DNA from: Gongronella butleri
Taxonomy: Eukaryota > Mucoromycota > Mucoromycetes > Mucorales > Cunninghamellaceae
Reading direction: 5' to 3'
Assembly (NCBI GenBank): GCA_025201375.1
Contig: JAIWZP010000020.1
Location: 434,001 to 498,000 of the forward strand
Length of the DNA stretch: 64,000 nucleotides
The notes beneath the pieces were generated by a model that did no database searches, was not told where the DNA came from, and worked only from the letters and a program-made list of their open reading frames with translations. The position numbers and the translations under genes were made by a program. Positions 24,621 to 35,814 of the stretch are shown one piece after another. Within the stretch, counting starts at the first letter, position 1. Each line of letters opens with the position of its first letter.

Positions 24621-25237
24621 TATTTGACTGTAGTAGTACTGTACTACTGTTGTAGTAGTGCTGTAAGTTTACGCCGCCGTGACGCAGATTTCATTAGTGT
24701 CACGGTCTGGCTCGAATCAAGCACAAATTAGCGTGCCTAGCAGAGTCACAGCCCGTCAAGCGAGCATAATAGTCTCCGATAGACAGTCGCGTCGCCGTAC
24801 ACGCAGCCATTGATGCGCGCAGCAAGGCAATGGCGTAGTGAAAAAAAAAGATAGGGGAAGAAAAGCATCAAAATACCCATTGGCATGTTCATCACCGACG
24901 ACCTCTATCAAGCTTCTCAATAAAGGGAATTCCTTTGACCAAAATTGGATCTCACTATGAATTTATTACCGCACGCATTGACAAGCTATTATTCAAATGA
25001 GGGAATCCCACGCACCTTTACAGTATGTAGATCGTGTCGGAATCGCCATGTAAAGGCAATCAAATTCCCGTTCTCGTCGAAAAAGCATGTTGGCGTGAAG
25101 AGAAAAAAGTATAAATAACGCGCAAGTACACGCTGCAAGGAAACTCTTCACGCCGGACATCTCTTCTTCCCTGTACCCCTTTTTTAGCATCATTTTCCCC
25201 CATTTTTTCCTCTTTGTTATTAAAAGAGATTATTTCT

Positions 25238-25486
25238 ATGATGAACTTCTTGCAAACAACCATACCCGAGATCCATGGACTGCCTCATTGGCAGTTCAGG
25301 GATTACAGCAATTGGCCACGATATCCGATGGGGTTTCAGGTCGCGGGGCCTATGCCGGTCCCTGACAATTGGCGGGCGAGCAGACTGTATCATAAAAAAA
25401 TTCTGGAGGCACAGCAGGCTGCTAAAGTCTGGAAAACGCGCTTTTTGGTGCCTATCATAAAAATAAATGTGTATGATATTGTATGA
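25238..25486 (+). CDS. Possible small hypothetical protein (82 aa)
   Basis: A short frame beginning at an ATG in a gene-poor region, preceded by a T-rich stretch with AG dinucleotides. The translation is Trp/Pro-rich in the middle (for example YSNWPRYPMGFQVAGPMPVP) and not low-complexity. I recognise no family and see no splice partner. It could be a chance frame or the remnant of an exon. Confidence 0.18.
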   Translation: MMNFLQTTIPEIHGLPHWQFRDYSNWPRYPMGFQVAGPMPVPDNWRASRLYHKKILEAQQAAKVWKTRFLVPIIKINVYDIV

Positions 25487-25789
25487 TAGAACGTTTTTTT
25501 TGTGCCGTGTATATGATATCATAGAGCGACGCTTCAAGTTTCAAGCATCGAAAAACGCAACGCCAAACAATAGAGTATTTTATCATACGCGTTACTTCAG
25601 ATGAGCCTGACCCAATGGCCCCAAATTTTGATCAGCAGATAGTCGACTCAAGACTCCAATGATGACGACTCCAAGTTTTATTTTTCAAAACGGATTACTC
25701 ATCATCAGCCTTGATAAGTCTCGATATTAGCATTTGTTAGTGAAACAGGAGCCCAAATAAGACCTTTTACGCGTTTTCTCCGAGGAGTA

Positions 25790-25930
25790 ATGCTTCGACC
25801 ACGGGCAAAACTTTCCACTCGGCTATTTCATCACTTCTCTTTTCATAAAAGAGTTAAAAATCCGGAGGGCGTTCAGCTTGTTGTCGAGACGTGCCTTGTT
25901 TTCACGAATTTTCACAGATCCTATTGCTGA
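25790..25930 (+). repeat. Diverged copy of the segment at about 19060-19200
   Basis: Both places read a GATTCGA- or GCTTCGA-like start, then CAAA(A)CTTTCCAC-type words, GGCTWTTTCA, AAAAATCCGGA- or AAAAACCAGA-type words, a GTCGAGACGTGCC- or GGCATGCGCC-like block, and GTTTTCA(C/A)GAATT. Matching is by eye and imperfect. Confidence 0.45.
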
Positions 25931-26760
25931 TCACCGCAAACCATATACTGTATGGACAACTCCCAAATTTTTGCCACTAAAGTCTTTCAGCGCGGCTCGT
26001 TTCAAAAAAATTCTTGAATATATAGGTCAATCAGTGACGATTGCAGTGAAATACAAAAAAAAAAAAAAACGCAAATCCAGCCCGAAACAGTACAAAAACC
26101 ATGCTTGTATTAGGCCATTTCATCGCGTCTGTTTTCACTGCAGCTGATTCCCGTCCATTTCAACCAGTGTTATATTTAAAGGTCATTCTACACATGATAC
26201 GGGACGTGCTTTGGCAGAAAAGGGTCATTAAAAGAGCAAAAAGGGTGATTTCTGACCACCATAAGTTCACAACGGCCTACCGAAAGCAGCAAAATTTTAA
26301 CTCTTGATGTGTAAACTTTAGTGAATTTTGATTTGCATAAATGGGCTTGCAGAAAGTAATAATGATGCAAAGTACTCGAAAAATTGATCCCGGTCTAGCT
26401 TGCTTCGTTTTCCCAAGTCACACCACGTCGCTAAAGGCGACGAATTTGTGGTCCCCGATGTGCTACGTTTAATGCGTCTGATCCCAAGAGTATCGTGTCA
26501 TGGTAAGGGTCGTAAGTGGGTATTTTTCCGCAGGTCTTTTTTTTTTTTTTTTTTTTTGGAGATTGTGCTGCGGCGGCGCAGGCGCTGAAAACGAGGCGCT
26601 CCGCTACCCATGTTTTCGGCCAGAATTGAGCAGATCCAATTTGGTAAGCGGACAGTCGGCGGGCCATTGCCGTGGTGTCTTTGTTCTTGTTCACCAGTTC
26701 CTTTTCTTCTTTTCATCTCGTCGAGGCATCCATCCATCCATCCCCACATTTTGCACAACC

Positions 26761-27562
26761 ATGGCATCTATCGTTGATCGTCCCGAGAGTATCCAAAAGC
26801 TGATCGATGGCGTCGAGCGATACAATCCCGAGAACCTTGCGGTGCTTGAAGGCTATCTTGCCGACCAGTGCAAGAACGGCACTTACGATCTGATGGCCAA
26901 CCTCGCCATCCTCAAACTGTAAGAAAAAAGGCCACCGCGAAGAGACGCGAAAAAAAAAGCGCAGGACACGGATGCGAGCACGACAAAAAGGTCGTTGCGC
27001 CGAAAAGCAAAAAAAAAATACGCGACGTGGCTGTTGACACGCGTCTTTCTTGTGCGTTTTTAGGTATCAATTCAACCCGACGAAGGCGAAAGACGACGTC
27101 GTCTGCAACATTCTCGCCAAATCGCTGACGGCCATCCCTGCGCCCGACTTTAATCTGTGCCTTTACCTGCTGAGCGAGCGCTCGGCCGGTGTCGAGAAAT
27201 TGACGACGCTGCAGCAATTACTAGAGCAAGCAAACTATGTCAAGTTTTGGGCGACGTACAACGAAGCTTCGTACAAGCAGCTCACGAGCCAGGTCGTCGG
27301 CTTTGAGGATGCGATCCGACAATTGATTGCGCGTGTGATCACCATGTCGCACCAATCGATTGCGACGTCCGTCGTGCAGTCGTATCTTGCACTGACCGGC
27401 GACGCGTTTGCCACCTTTAGCAAGCAACAGCAATGGACGCAGCAAGGCGACGTCGTGGTCATCCCCGTCAACAAGGACAATGAGGCCAAGGCCATTGTCG
27501 TCCGTGAAAACATCAAGTTTGACCAGCTCACCAAGGTGATTGGCTACTCGAACGAAATGTAG
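26761..27562 (+). CDS. EIF3K: Eukaryotic translation initiation factor 3 subunit K
   Basis: A small peripheral subunit of the eIF3 complex, which organises the 40S pre-initiation complex. Two exons (26761-26918, 27064-27562) encode 218 residues, the normal length of eIF3k. The order of segments matches the family: an N-terminal helical repeat part (IDGVERYNPENLAVLEGYL), YQFNP after the intron, and a PCI/winged-helix-like C-terminal half (MSHQSIATSVV ... NEAKAIVVRENIKFDQL). The intron has a plain GTAAG donor. The ATG is the first after a CCATCC-rich leader. It is convergent with the downstream PLP enzyme; the stops are 196 bp apart, so the 3' UTRs may overlap. Confidence 0.95.
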
Positions 27563-27757
27563 ACGCAACCTTCGACTTTTTTTTTTATTCTTCATGACTC
27601 TCACTCTATCCGTTTGTACATATTTGTATCAACTTATTCCCATGTCTTTTGTATTTGACGATTTTGCAATAAAAGATAAAGCTGTTGTCGCAAGAAGGGC
27701 TCCAATTTGCTTCCCCCCTTTACTTGTGTACACATGATCCTTTCATTTTTTTTATTG

Positions 27758-28921
27758 TTACAATTGCTGGAAGAGCTGGACGGCGCGAGCATAATCGACA
27801 TTGCCGCCACAGAGGATGATGCCGATCTTTTTAAGCCCTTGATCCTTGACGGCTTGGTGGAATTCCTTGTTGTACAACGCGACGGCGACGGCGACAGCGG
27901 CGCTTGGCTCAATTGGCAATTTGGCACGCGTCCACATATATTCCATGGCCTGGATGATCTCCTTTTCGGACACCGTGTAGACAGCATCGACATGTTTTTG
28001 CACGAGTGGGAATGCGATCTCGCCAATGTTGGTCAACAAGCCATCGGCGACCGAGACGGCGTCCGTTTCATTGGTGTATCGCTTGCCATCGTAAAAGGAG
28101 CGATAAGTATCATTGACTTGGTCGGGCTCTGCGCCAAAGACGCGAATTCCGCCGTGAATCGCCTTTGATGCGATGGAGCACCCGGACAGCAGGCCACCGC
28201 CGCCCACCGCCACAATCAACGCGTCCAATGTGTGTCCCTGCTCATTCATCTGCGTCAAAAACTCCAAAGCCGTCGTGCCCTGGCCAGCAATGACGTGTGC
28301 ATTGTTGAACGGATGGATCAGCGTCGCACCCGTGTCACGGATCACCTGCGCAGCCTATAAAAAGTTAAGGGGCATGTCAGACACGTATTTAAAAAGGGGT
28401 GGAAGTGCTCGTACCGTGCTCTCGCGCGCCTCCAATGTCGGTTCACATTCGATGACCTTGGCACCATAGCCGCGGACCGCGTCCTTTTTAACCTGTGGCG
28501 CATTGCTTGGCATGACAATGTATGCAGGGATGCCACGAGCGTGCGCCGCCTTGGCCAGCGCCTGCGCATGATTGCCGGATGAATGCGTCACCACACCTGC
28601 GTCGCAGCTTGTCAGCAAATTCACAGCATTGCTTGCGCCACGGATCTTGAAAGCTAATTTTTTTTTTTTTTTTTTTTTAGAAAATATGAGCGAGGCTCGG
28701 AGATCAGGGGAAGAGGGGGCGCATTTTTCTCACAGACCCCCTAACCCATTGGCCCCAAACTTACAGCCCGTTTTCTGGAATAATTCGCACTTGAAAAAGA
28801 GCTCAACGTCGGCAGGCACGAGTGCGTCGAGGGTGGAGCACGTCATAACAGGTGTGCGGTTCACATGGATATTGCAAGCAGCCGCTTGGATATCTTCTAT
28901 ATCGATACTTGACGTCACCAT
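27758..28921 (-). CDS. PLP-dependent serine racemase / threonine dehydratase-like enzyme
   Basis: A fold-type II pyridoxal-phosphate enzyme acting on L-serine or L-threonine (racemisation or dehydration). Three exons (28921-28765, 28653-28415, 28354-27758) encode 330 residues. The PLP lysine is K55 in SFKIRGA, with the Ser codon split by intron 1. SSGNHAQA binds the substrate carboxylate. GGGGLLSG (183-190) is the phosphate-binding loop, and CGGN lies near the C-terminus. The length fits serine racemase or catabolic threonine dehydratase; there is no C-terminal ACT regulatory domain, so it is not the biosynthetic ILV1 type. Intron 1 contains an 18-20 T tract as acceptor. Exact substrate cannot be read from sequence. 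Confidence 0.93.
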
Positions 28922-29201
28922 GGCGAGAAAAAAAAAAAAGTAAAGAAAAGAAAAGAAAAGAATTGAACAGAATTGAATCTGGCGGGACCCGATCGGGCTT
29001 GCCTTTTTTATATGGGAATTTTGGGGCACCCAGAACCTGGCCAACGCGCGTAAATCACACACAATGAGATGAATGATGAGAGGGTGATGCAACGAAATAA
29101 AAAAAAATCTAAAACAATAAAATAACAAGGAATCGAGGATGCAAAGAGAAAGGGAGAGGGGCATGAAAGAAACAAGAAAGAAAAAAAAAGGCGAGAGAAA
29201 A

Positions 29202-30505
29202 TCACTTTTTGGCGGTCTTTTTCTTGGTAATTTGTTTGGGCGTCCTGACATTCTTGGTGGGGGTTTTGTCGTTTGCCTTTTTGGGGGCGGCCTTGGAGTT
29301 GGTCGTCTTTGCCGCAGCGGCCGCTCGCGTGGGCTTTTTAGCCGGGGCTTCCTTGGGCTCGGCAGCAGCAACAGCAGCGGCCTTTTTGGCGGGCGCCTTC
29401 TTGGTGGCAGGGGCCTTTTTCTCTTGGACGGCCTTGGCCGCCTTTTTAAGTGTGGCCTCGGTCTTGTTGGCCTTGTCGGCCTCATCCAGCAGCCACGTGC
29501 CGGGCACGCAGCAGTAGATGGGCAGCGTCTCGCCGTCCTCGAGGCGCACAGACACGTTTTGCACGTACTTCCATTCGAAATCCTGCTCGAGCTGCGCCAT
29601 CACCGCCTTAAAGTTGGCAAGCAGCGCCTTGGGCTCCATGTCCACGTGGCCAAACTTGCACACCCTAAAGGAAAAAGGAAAAAAAAAAGTATGTCGCGTG
29701 TCAATGACCTGTAGCATTCTTGCACAAAACGCGTGTTTTGGAAGTTTACTTTTGATCCGAGGGCGTTTGATGGTACACCACCGTGTTGATGCCTTGGTTG
29801 ATGTTCTTTTCGAGCTCGTCAACGTCGATGGGCTTGTTGTGGGGGCCGACCACCTTGATGATGACAGGGTCGCGGTTCGCCTTTTGGAATGGCTTGCCAA
29901 ACATGTTGTGCAATTTGCTCGCCAACGCCGCGTCGAGCAAAAAGTGACCGTACTGGCTGCACGCAAGGCGCTTGGCTTCGAAGCGGCCGTACTTTTCGCG
30001 GAATTGCTTGCCGGAAAGCACCTAAAAAAAACCAAAAGAATGAACTTGTTGCCCTCTTTCAAGCAATGAATGCGCAAAATTACCGTGACATCGCGGGCCA
30101 ACTTCATGGCCTTGACCTTTTCTTCATAGACCTTGGGCTGGTCGATAGGAATAAAGCACACCTCCGCGTCGTCTGCAAGTGCGCAGTGCGGCACGGGGCT
30201 AAAAAAGAGGGGAAAATTGAAAAAAGCGACGAATTCCGTCAGTCACCCGCGTTAAGAATCGCCCAATTGCTTCTAAAACAATGTATGCGTGTATGTAGAG
30301 GGGTTGCTTACATGGCGATCTGGCGGTCGGGCTGCACGGCCGTCATTTTCGCGAGCTTGATATTGATCCACAAGGCGCGTTGGCCAGAGATCAAGGCATC
30401 GCTGTCCTGCTGGTCAGCAAATGCCTTGAGCGCCTTGAGCGCCTTTTCCGCCTGCTTGTAGTCGAGCTGTTGTTGTTGTTGTTGTTGTTTCTTCGCGGCA
30501 ACCAT
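29202..30505 (-). CDS. Ribosomal L1-domain protein (Utp30/Cic1/RSL1D1-like)
   Basis: A nucleolar ribosome-biogenesis protein with the L1 RNA-binding fold. Four exons (30505-30312, 30198-30084, 30021-29750, 29664-29202) encode 347 residues. The N-terminus has a Gln run, followed by a helical KALKALKAF segment. The L1 fold spans about 40-260, with PHCALADDAEVCFI, a GKQFREKYGRF segment and a final VSVRLEDGETLPIYCCVPGTW strand region. The last 80 residues are Ala/Lys/Pro-rich with repeated KKAPA-type words, typical of nucleolar proteins. Which yeast orthologue (Utp30 or Cic1) is not clear. Its start lies 192 bp from the start of the divergent gene at 30698, so the two may share a promoter. Confidence 0.85.
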
Positions 30506-30697
30506 AGCAATAAAAGTGGAGAGTGGAAGAAAAAAAGAAAGAAAAAAAAAGGACGGCGACAATGAAAAAAAAAAAGATCGCAGCGCCCTTTTGAACCTCA
30601 AGCCACTTGCCAAACCCCAAAAAGGCAACCTCGCTCTGCGCCATCCCCGCTTGTCAATTTGCTTCTTTTTCTTTCAATTCCACTTTTTCTCGCTGAC
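30506..30697. promoter_or_regulatory. Short shared upstream region of two divergent genes
   Basis: The 192 bp between the ATG of the L1-domain gene (-) and the ATG at 30698 (+) must hold both 5' UTRs and promoters. A-rich blocks lie on the L1 side and pyrimidine-rich blocks before 30698. No TATA word was clear. Confidence 0.45.
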
Positions 30698-31347
30698 ATG
30701 GACAAAGCAGCGCAAGAACAAGTCGCGGATCAGGTTGATCAGGTTGACGTTGACCAGACTGCCAAGGCATGGATTCAAGAGCAAATGGACACTGAAGTGG
30801 TAAGACGCGTTTTGTCTATTTTTCTTTTTTTTTTTTGAGCGCAGCAACTCATTGTCCCTTCCTTACTTTCTTTTTCCAAGAACCGCATCCGTACCGTGGG
30901 CACCAGCGTGATTCCAGTGGGTGTAAGTAGCCATGGGGACGATAAACGAGGCAATTGGGCTCATCTTTGGATCTTTAGATCAAAAATTGTGGCATTCTGC
31001 CCAACTTTGACCAGCGCAAGGCGCGTGCAATCAATCGCATTGAATTGGACACCAACTTCAACGTGAACAAAGTCGAGCAAGTGATGGTGTCTGCGCCCGT
31101 CGAATATCCACACAAGGAAAACTTCTTTTTCGTGCATGTCGTGCTTGTTACATCCAGCCCAATCCCGCTGCTCGTACCTTATTTGTACCAGGCAGGGCTC
31201 AAGGTCACGCAGCCGGAGCGCGTCGATGGCGATCGCAAGATACCCAGCAAGGAGGTCGTGCTCAAAAACGATCTCAAGGAATTCCTCTTTATTAACAAGC
31301 AGGGTATTCGCGGCCGCTTCTCCATCCACGAGTACCATGATGTATAA
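30698..31347 (+). CDS. Conserved-looking protein of unknown function (170 aa)
   Basis: Three exons (30698-30799, 30881-30922, 30979-31347) join in frame. The middle exon is only 42 nt. I do not recognise the family. The N-terminal 35 residues are Asp/Gln/Val-rich and helical. The rest looks like a compact alpha/beta domain with alternating hydrophobic strands (FFFVHVVLVTSSP, LLVPYLYQAGLKV) and no membrane segment or signal peptide. The C-terminus reads GRFSIHEYHDV. Codon use and clean GTAAG/TTTAG introns support a real gene. Head-to-head placement with a ribosome-biogenesis gene is weak context for a housekeeping role. Confidence 0.75.
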
Positions 31348-31550
31348 AAAAAATTCGTGTAGAATAAACGTGTAAAAAATATAAAACATTTAAAAACTTC
31401 ATGCAATTGGATCAGGCGCAATCACATGCGCTGCCTTTCAAAAAGCAGGGAACCCCTTCCTTTTTTTTTTTTCTTCTCTTCTTTCTCTTTCCTTTTTCTT
31501 TTGCCCTTGCCCCCTTCCTCTTTTTTTTTTTTTTTTTTCTCTCGCTCTCT

Positions 31551-33279
31551 ATGAAGTTTGCTTACAATGAAATTACTGTAGAGGAAAAGGTAAAAAAATA
31601 ATAAAAATAATAAAAATAAAGGTAGAAACCTATTGTGCACCGGCCGCTCACTCGCTCGGTCGGTCTCTCTCTCTCTCTTTATATGATAGGCTCTTCTTCA
31701 GCAGCAGTTTGATGCATCGCCTTACTGCCAGCAAAAGAATTCTCGGCCGTTGCCCACCAAGCTTGCAGTGTTTGACTATGACTCGACGCTTTTTCTCTCG
31801 CCGTCGCTGAGCCCTTCTCTTTGGCACAGCAAGCTTGTGAATGCGCTGACGGACGAGGACGGCATTGGCCCTGGGTGGTGGAAGGACCGGCGATCGCTTG
31901 ATTTGGGCCCGGAGGTGGCGGCCGATGGGTGGCGCGGGTATTGGAACGAAGATATGGTCAGCCAGGCACGCGATTGCCTAAAAGACAAGAACACGCTGAC
32001 GGTGATCCTGACGGGCCGCAGAGCCATCCCCTTCCAGCCTATGATTGAAGCGATGACTGCGGCTCAAGGTCTTGCATTCGATTTGTACGGATTGAGGCCC
32101 GATCCCTCGGTGGATACGCAGCAGGACCACACAAGCAATACCTCCAGCAAGCACCATACCTTGTACGGCGCTCCATCCGTCTTTCGAAACACCCTTGATT
32201 TCAAATCCGCCTTTTTGCTCAATTTGCTGCACAATCTGCCATCCATCCGCGACATCACCATGTGGGATGACCGCGCGCACCACGTCAAGCGCTTCACCGA
32301 TTATCTAGACAGGCTCAAGCGCATAGATCTCATTGACAAGCTCGCGGTGCTCTATGTTCCGCCCATCCGTCCACGATTCCGTCCCATGTGGGAGCATGCC
32401 GTCGTCGCAGACATGCTCACACGCCACCATGACAACGTCAAGCTCTTCCACAAGACCCAGCAGTGGAACAGAGCCGTGCAAAGCGTCAATTGGGACATGG
32501 TTGAGCGAAAGGAGCACGAAAAGGACGAAAAGAATGAAAAATTGCTGGACGAATTAGTCGCCTTGCAAGCCAATTCTTCCACGGCCTTCCCGCCAGCCAT
32601 CACAGCCGTGTCTCCCCGGAACAACGCCAATTCGACCCATTTGCTCCCGCTCAGCAACAATAACGATGAAATGGCCACCACCACCATCCATACCCACGCA
32701 ACGCATATGCATATGAATCTGCGCCCCATGGCGAGCGCCACCGTGTTCCAGCTGGATGACGCGTCCATGCAATCACTGCGCAACCTGCTCGAGCCCATTT
32801 GTCGCGACTGGATTGCAAAGAAAACAGCGTCCATTCCCCAGGAGGGAAATTGGCGCGAAAAAGCCGAGCAGGCCATCTGGTATGGCCACCAAGTCTTTGT
32901 CCACGATGCGCCCATTGAACCGCGCCACGCCAAAGGCACACTCGGCATCAAAATAGGCACAAACGCCAAATTGACCGTCACCCATCTCAGCGCACCGCAT
33001 CCAGAACATGGCGTCTCGGCCCTCGTCAAGCTCCACGGCCTCGAACCAGACAGGCGACCCATGCTCTTGCCCCTGATGTACTGCCCTTCCGCAGAGGACG
33101 CATTGTGGGGTGCACAGCACAAGATGAAATGGCAACGTCCGCCGCAAACGCTCGACAATTGGCATGGCCACGCAACACTCACCTACAGCTACCGCTTGGG
33201 TCTCGAATCGTACCGCCGCGCACTTCCAAAGATAACATACAAGCAGAAAAACAATTCACGCAAACGACACCGCCCTTAG
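31551..33279 (+). CDS. HAD-type 'Swiss Army knife RNA repair-like' protein
   Basis: Two exons (31551-31589, 31690-33279) encode 542 residues. The HAD-like domain starts with motif I FDYDST (D42, D44), continues with ILTGRR (motif II) and MWDDRAHH (motif IV-like), the layout of the fungal HAD_SAK family (PF10307). A Lys/Glu-rich helical link follows, then a Ser/Thr/Asn linker. The C-terminal 170 residues include TVTHLSAPHPEHGVSAL and end in a basic tail. The family name comes from association with RNA-repair domains; activity is not established. The first exon (13 residues) is inferred from an ATG followed by a GTAAAA donor and a GATAG acceptor. Starting inside exon 2 is possible but would need a non-ATG codon upstream of the HAD motif. 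Confidence 0.8.
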
Positions 33280-34847
33280 AATGATCCCTTTTTTTTTCTT
33301 GTCCCCCTGTTTTCCCATTTGATTTCTCTTTTCCCCCACTTAATACCTTGCCCTCCCTTCCCCCACTGTATCGCTTTGTGAAAAAGGCACCTTGTAGCGA
33401 TAGCAGTATTTCCTAGTAAAAACTCCAGTTGGAACGTGTAAAAATGAATTTATGGCGTCATTTGCACTTGAGATCATGTGCACACCTGTTGGTCATCATG
33501 ATAAGATAAAGATAAGCCGACCCCATTCCTGTCAGCAGAAATGGTGGCAAAGAAAGAGTGTGCGTAGCCTCAAAATCGTGTATTACCAGGAAAAAAGGAG
33601 AATTTCGCGGCAAAACGAACAGTGCGTAAAATAAAAAAAGCATCAACGAGGTCGCCTGGCGTCTCACTGTAAGCACCATCTGAAATTCGCTCTTTCTGAT
33701 GAGACTTGCCATCCGACGATCGCCTTGGTCAATGACATGCCGTGAATAAAATAAAAAACAATTTTAACGCGAAACTTGCTTGATTAAAAATTAATTTTCC
33801 TTTTGGGCACATGCGATTCGGCCGCCATGTTGGATGCACAAGACGGTACAATGGCTTGTCACGATGGTAAATCTGCTGTGGAAGCGATGCTTCGAACACT
33901 ATACATGGGAATAGGCTGCATTTTTGGCCAAATCAACTTGTCTCTCGCCAATCAACTCAACAACGCCTCTCGAAACGCATCGCACCGTGAAACGACCAGC
34001 TAAAAACCTGACAGGGACGCGATTTGCAATGACCAAAAGCCTTTGACGATGTATGGTACGCAAATCACAATTTGGTCGTGACAAGAGCGCCCAAATCCAA
34101 AATGGAAAAATCATGTCTTCATAATTCTGTCAAACTTGCACACGAGAAGGATCGCATGCAGAAACCACAAAAAGTGGCAAAAATGAGTGGGATTAACCTG
34201 CTGGTTGACGAGCAATGCGTGATTTTAGATTAAACTTCAAGCGCGAATTGCACGGGTAGAACGCGCTCATAGATCTCCGCCGACGCGTCCATCAGCACGA
34301 GAGACGCCAGATGCATTCATTTGATTAGAAACAGACGCGTGCCGCTAGACGTTTGACGCGGTTTATCACGCGTCAAAGTTGACCTGCAAAACTGTTGGTC
34401 ACGTGAACTCTGCCTGGAACTCGTTTTTTCAGTGATCATCCATAGCCTCGTACGCAACAAGCCGCGCTCTTTCTGGTGATCTCTGTTTTGCGGCGCTGTG
34501 GCCAATTTTCGTCGACTTTTCCTTGTGGCAAAAAAAAAGGGCAAATCGCAATTTACGCGACAACCAGTCGATGGACGCCATATTTTAATTGCATTTCTGA
34601 GGGTGAATGAGGGGCGTTTTATCATGTGGTTGAATGACATGGCGATTTGAGGACCAAAATCTCGTCGTTTTCAGATCCTCGACTGCACCCGGGTTTTTGG
34701 ACGCGCGCCTCGGAGTTTTGATCTGATTGCAGCATTATTTGCTCGCAGGAGCATAAAAGGCAAGACGAGCAGCTTGCCTTTTTTTGCGCACTCCTTTTTT
34801 TTTTTTTTTCCTCCTCCCCACATTCTTTCTTTCTTTTTCTCACTCCA
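33280..34847. other. Spacer with dispersed repeat copy A
   Basis: About 1.6 kb without a supported gene. The right half (about 34000-34710) is a copy of a dispersed repeat also found at 42.5-43.2 kb and, inverted, at 51.9-52.8 kb. It ends about 140 bp before the copper transporter start, so it could supply part of that promoter. Confidence 0.55.
34000..34710 (+). repeat. Dispersed repeat, copy A
   Basis: It shares ordered blocks with copies B and C: TTCAAGCGCGAATTG, GACGCGTCCATCAGC, GCATTCATTTGATTAGAAAC, CGCGGTTTATCACGCG, CAGTGATCATCCA, CGACAACCAGTCGATGG, GTTGAATGACATGGCGATTT. The copies are well diverged. No intact ORF is shared among them, so I cannot say if it descends from a transposon. 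Confidence 0.6.
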
Positions 34848-35540
34848 ATGGACCACTCTGAGCACATGCACCATGCAGGCCATAACATGGCAATGGGCCA
34901 CGAAGGCCACGAAGGCCACGACATGCCTGCTATGTGTAGTATGAACGTAAAGCACTATTATCGCGAGAAAATAGGCAAAAGACTAGAATTCACGCCTTTT
35001 TTCGTTGTCTTGCATAGATGATCTTCAACTGGCAGATCGAGGACACCTGTGTCGTGTTTGAGTGGTGGCACATCCACAGCAAGATGGGCATGATTGTATC
35101 GTGCTTGGCCATTTTTGCTATTGCCGCCGGATACGAGTATTTGCGCGCGTGGACGACCCAATTGGACCGCATTGCCTTGCCCACCGATAACAAAAAGACC
35201 AATCCGCCCGGCTCCACTTCCTCGCTCTCCGAGGCCGATACCTTGCTTGCATACCCGGCGTAAGTGCCGGCGCCATGGGGACGGGTTTTGCTTGGAAACG
35301 CGACGAAATGACTTAATTTATATATTTTTTTTTGTTGGGTGGGGAATCAGGACTCGCCAAAGACAGCAGATTCTGCGCTCGGTCATGTACGCGACGCTCA
35401 TGGGCATCAGCTTCTGGTTGATGCTCGTGTTCATGACATACAACGGCTTTTTGATGATTTCCACGATTTTTGGCGCCGGTGTTGGCCATTACATCTTTAG
35501 CAACCGACTGCCTGCGAGTCGCAGCATCTCTTGCCACTAA
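34848..35540 (+). CDS. CTR-family high-affinity copper transporter
   Basis: A Cu(I) permease that forms trimers in the plasma or vacuolar membrane. Three exons (34848-34946, 35018-35259, 35351-35540) encode 176 residues. The N-terminus (1-33) is Met/His-rich (HMHHAGHNMAMGHEGHEGHD), the extracellular copper-gathering region, and then CSMNMIFNW leads into the membrane part. TM1 is in MGMIVSCLAIFAIAAGYEYL. A cytosolic loop of about 45 residues separates it from TM2, where MLVFM is the MxxxM selectivity motif, and TM3 contains the GAGVG helix-packing motif. A Cys-His pair ends the protein (ISCH), typical of CTR tails. Plasma-membrane versus vacuolar type is not decided. Confidence 0.95.
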
Positions 35541-35814
35541 ATTCGCGTCTTTTTTCTTAATATACGTATGTTGAGTCTGCGATGGATTAATCAGAAAATA
35601 AATCAAAATATTAAAGATTTGTTGGATTTTACTACATTATGTACGAGTCTCTTTTACAACGACAGAGAGAAGAAGAATTACAAAAAAGTGACAAGAGAAA
35701 AAAAAATAGAGCAATTGAAGAAAAAAGGGGGGAGGGAAGACGAAGAACGCGTAAAACGCGGCCGTGCAGACTATGTACATGAAGGATTTTAAAAAAAAAC
35801 CATAGAAAATAGAC

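Larger units (their letters stand above)
17729..26760. other. Nine-kb gene-poor island rich in degenerate repeats
   Basis: No supported multi-exon gene lies here. Open frames are short, have no recognisable motif and do not join through splice sites. Visible structure includes recurring diverged segments (18.05, 18.67, 19.85 and 19.06/25.79 kb), an oligomer repeat at 20.04-20.17 kb, a direct duplication at 20.41-20.67 kb, and the AGGTC-word array at 22.7-24.6 kb. Many TACTGTA/TACAGTA words occur (for example near 20700 and 24630). One short frame at 25238-25486 is listed separately. Confidence 0.6.
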
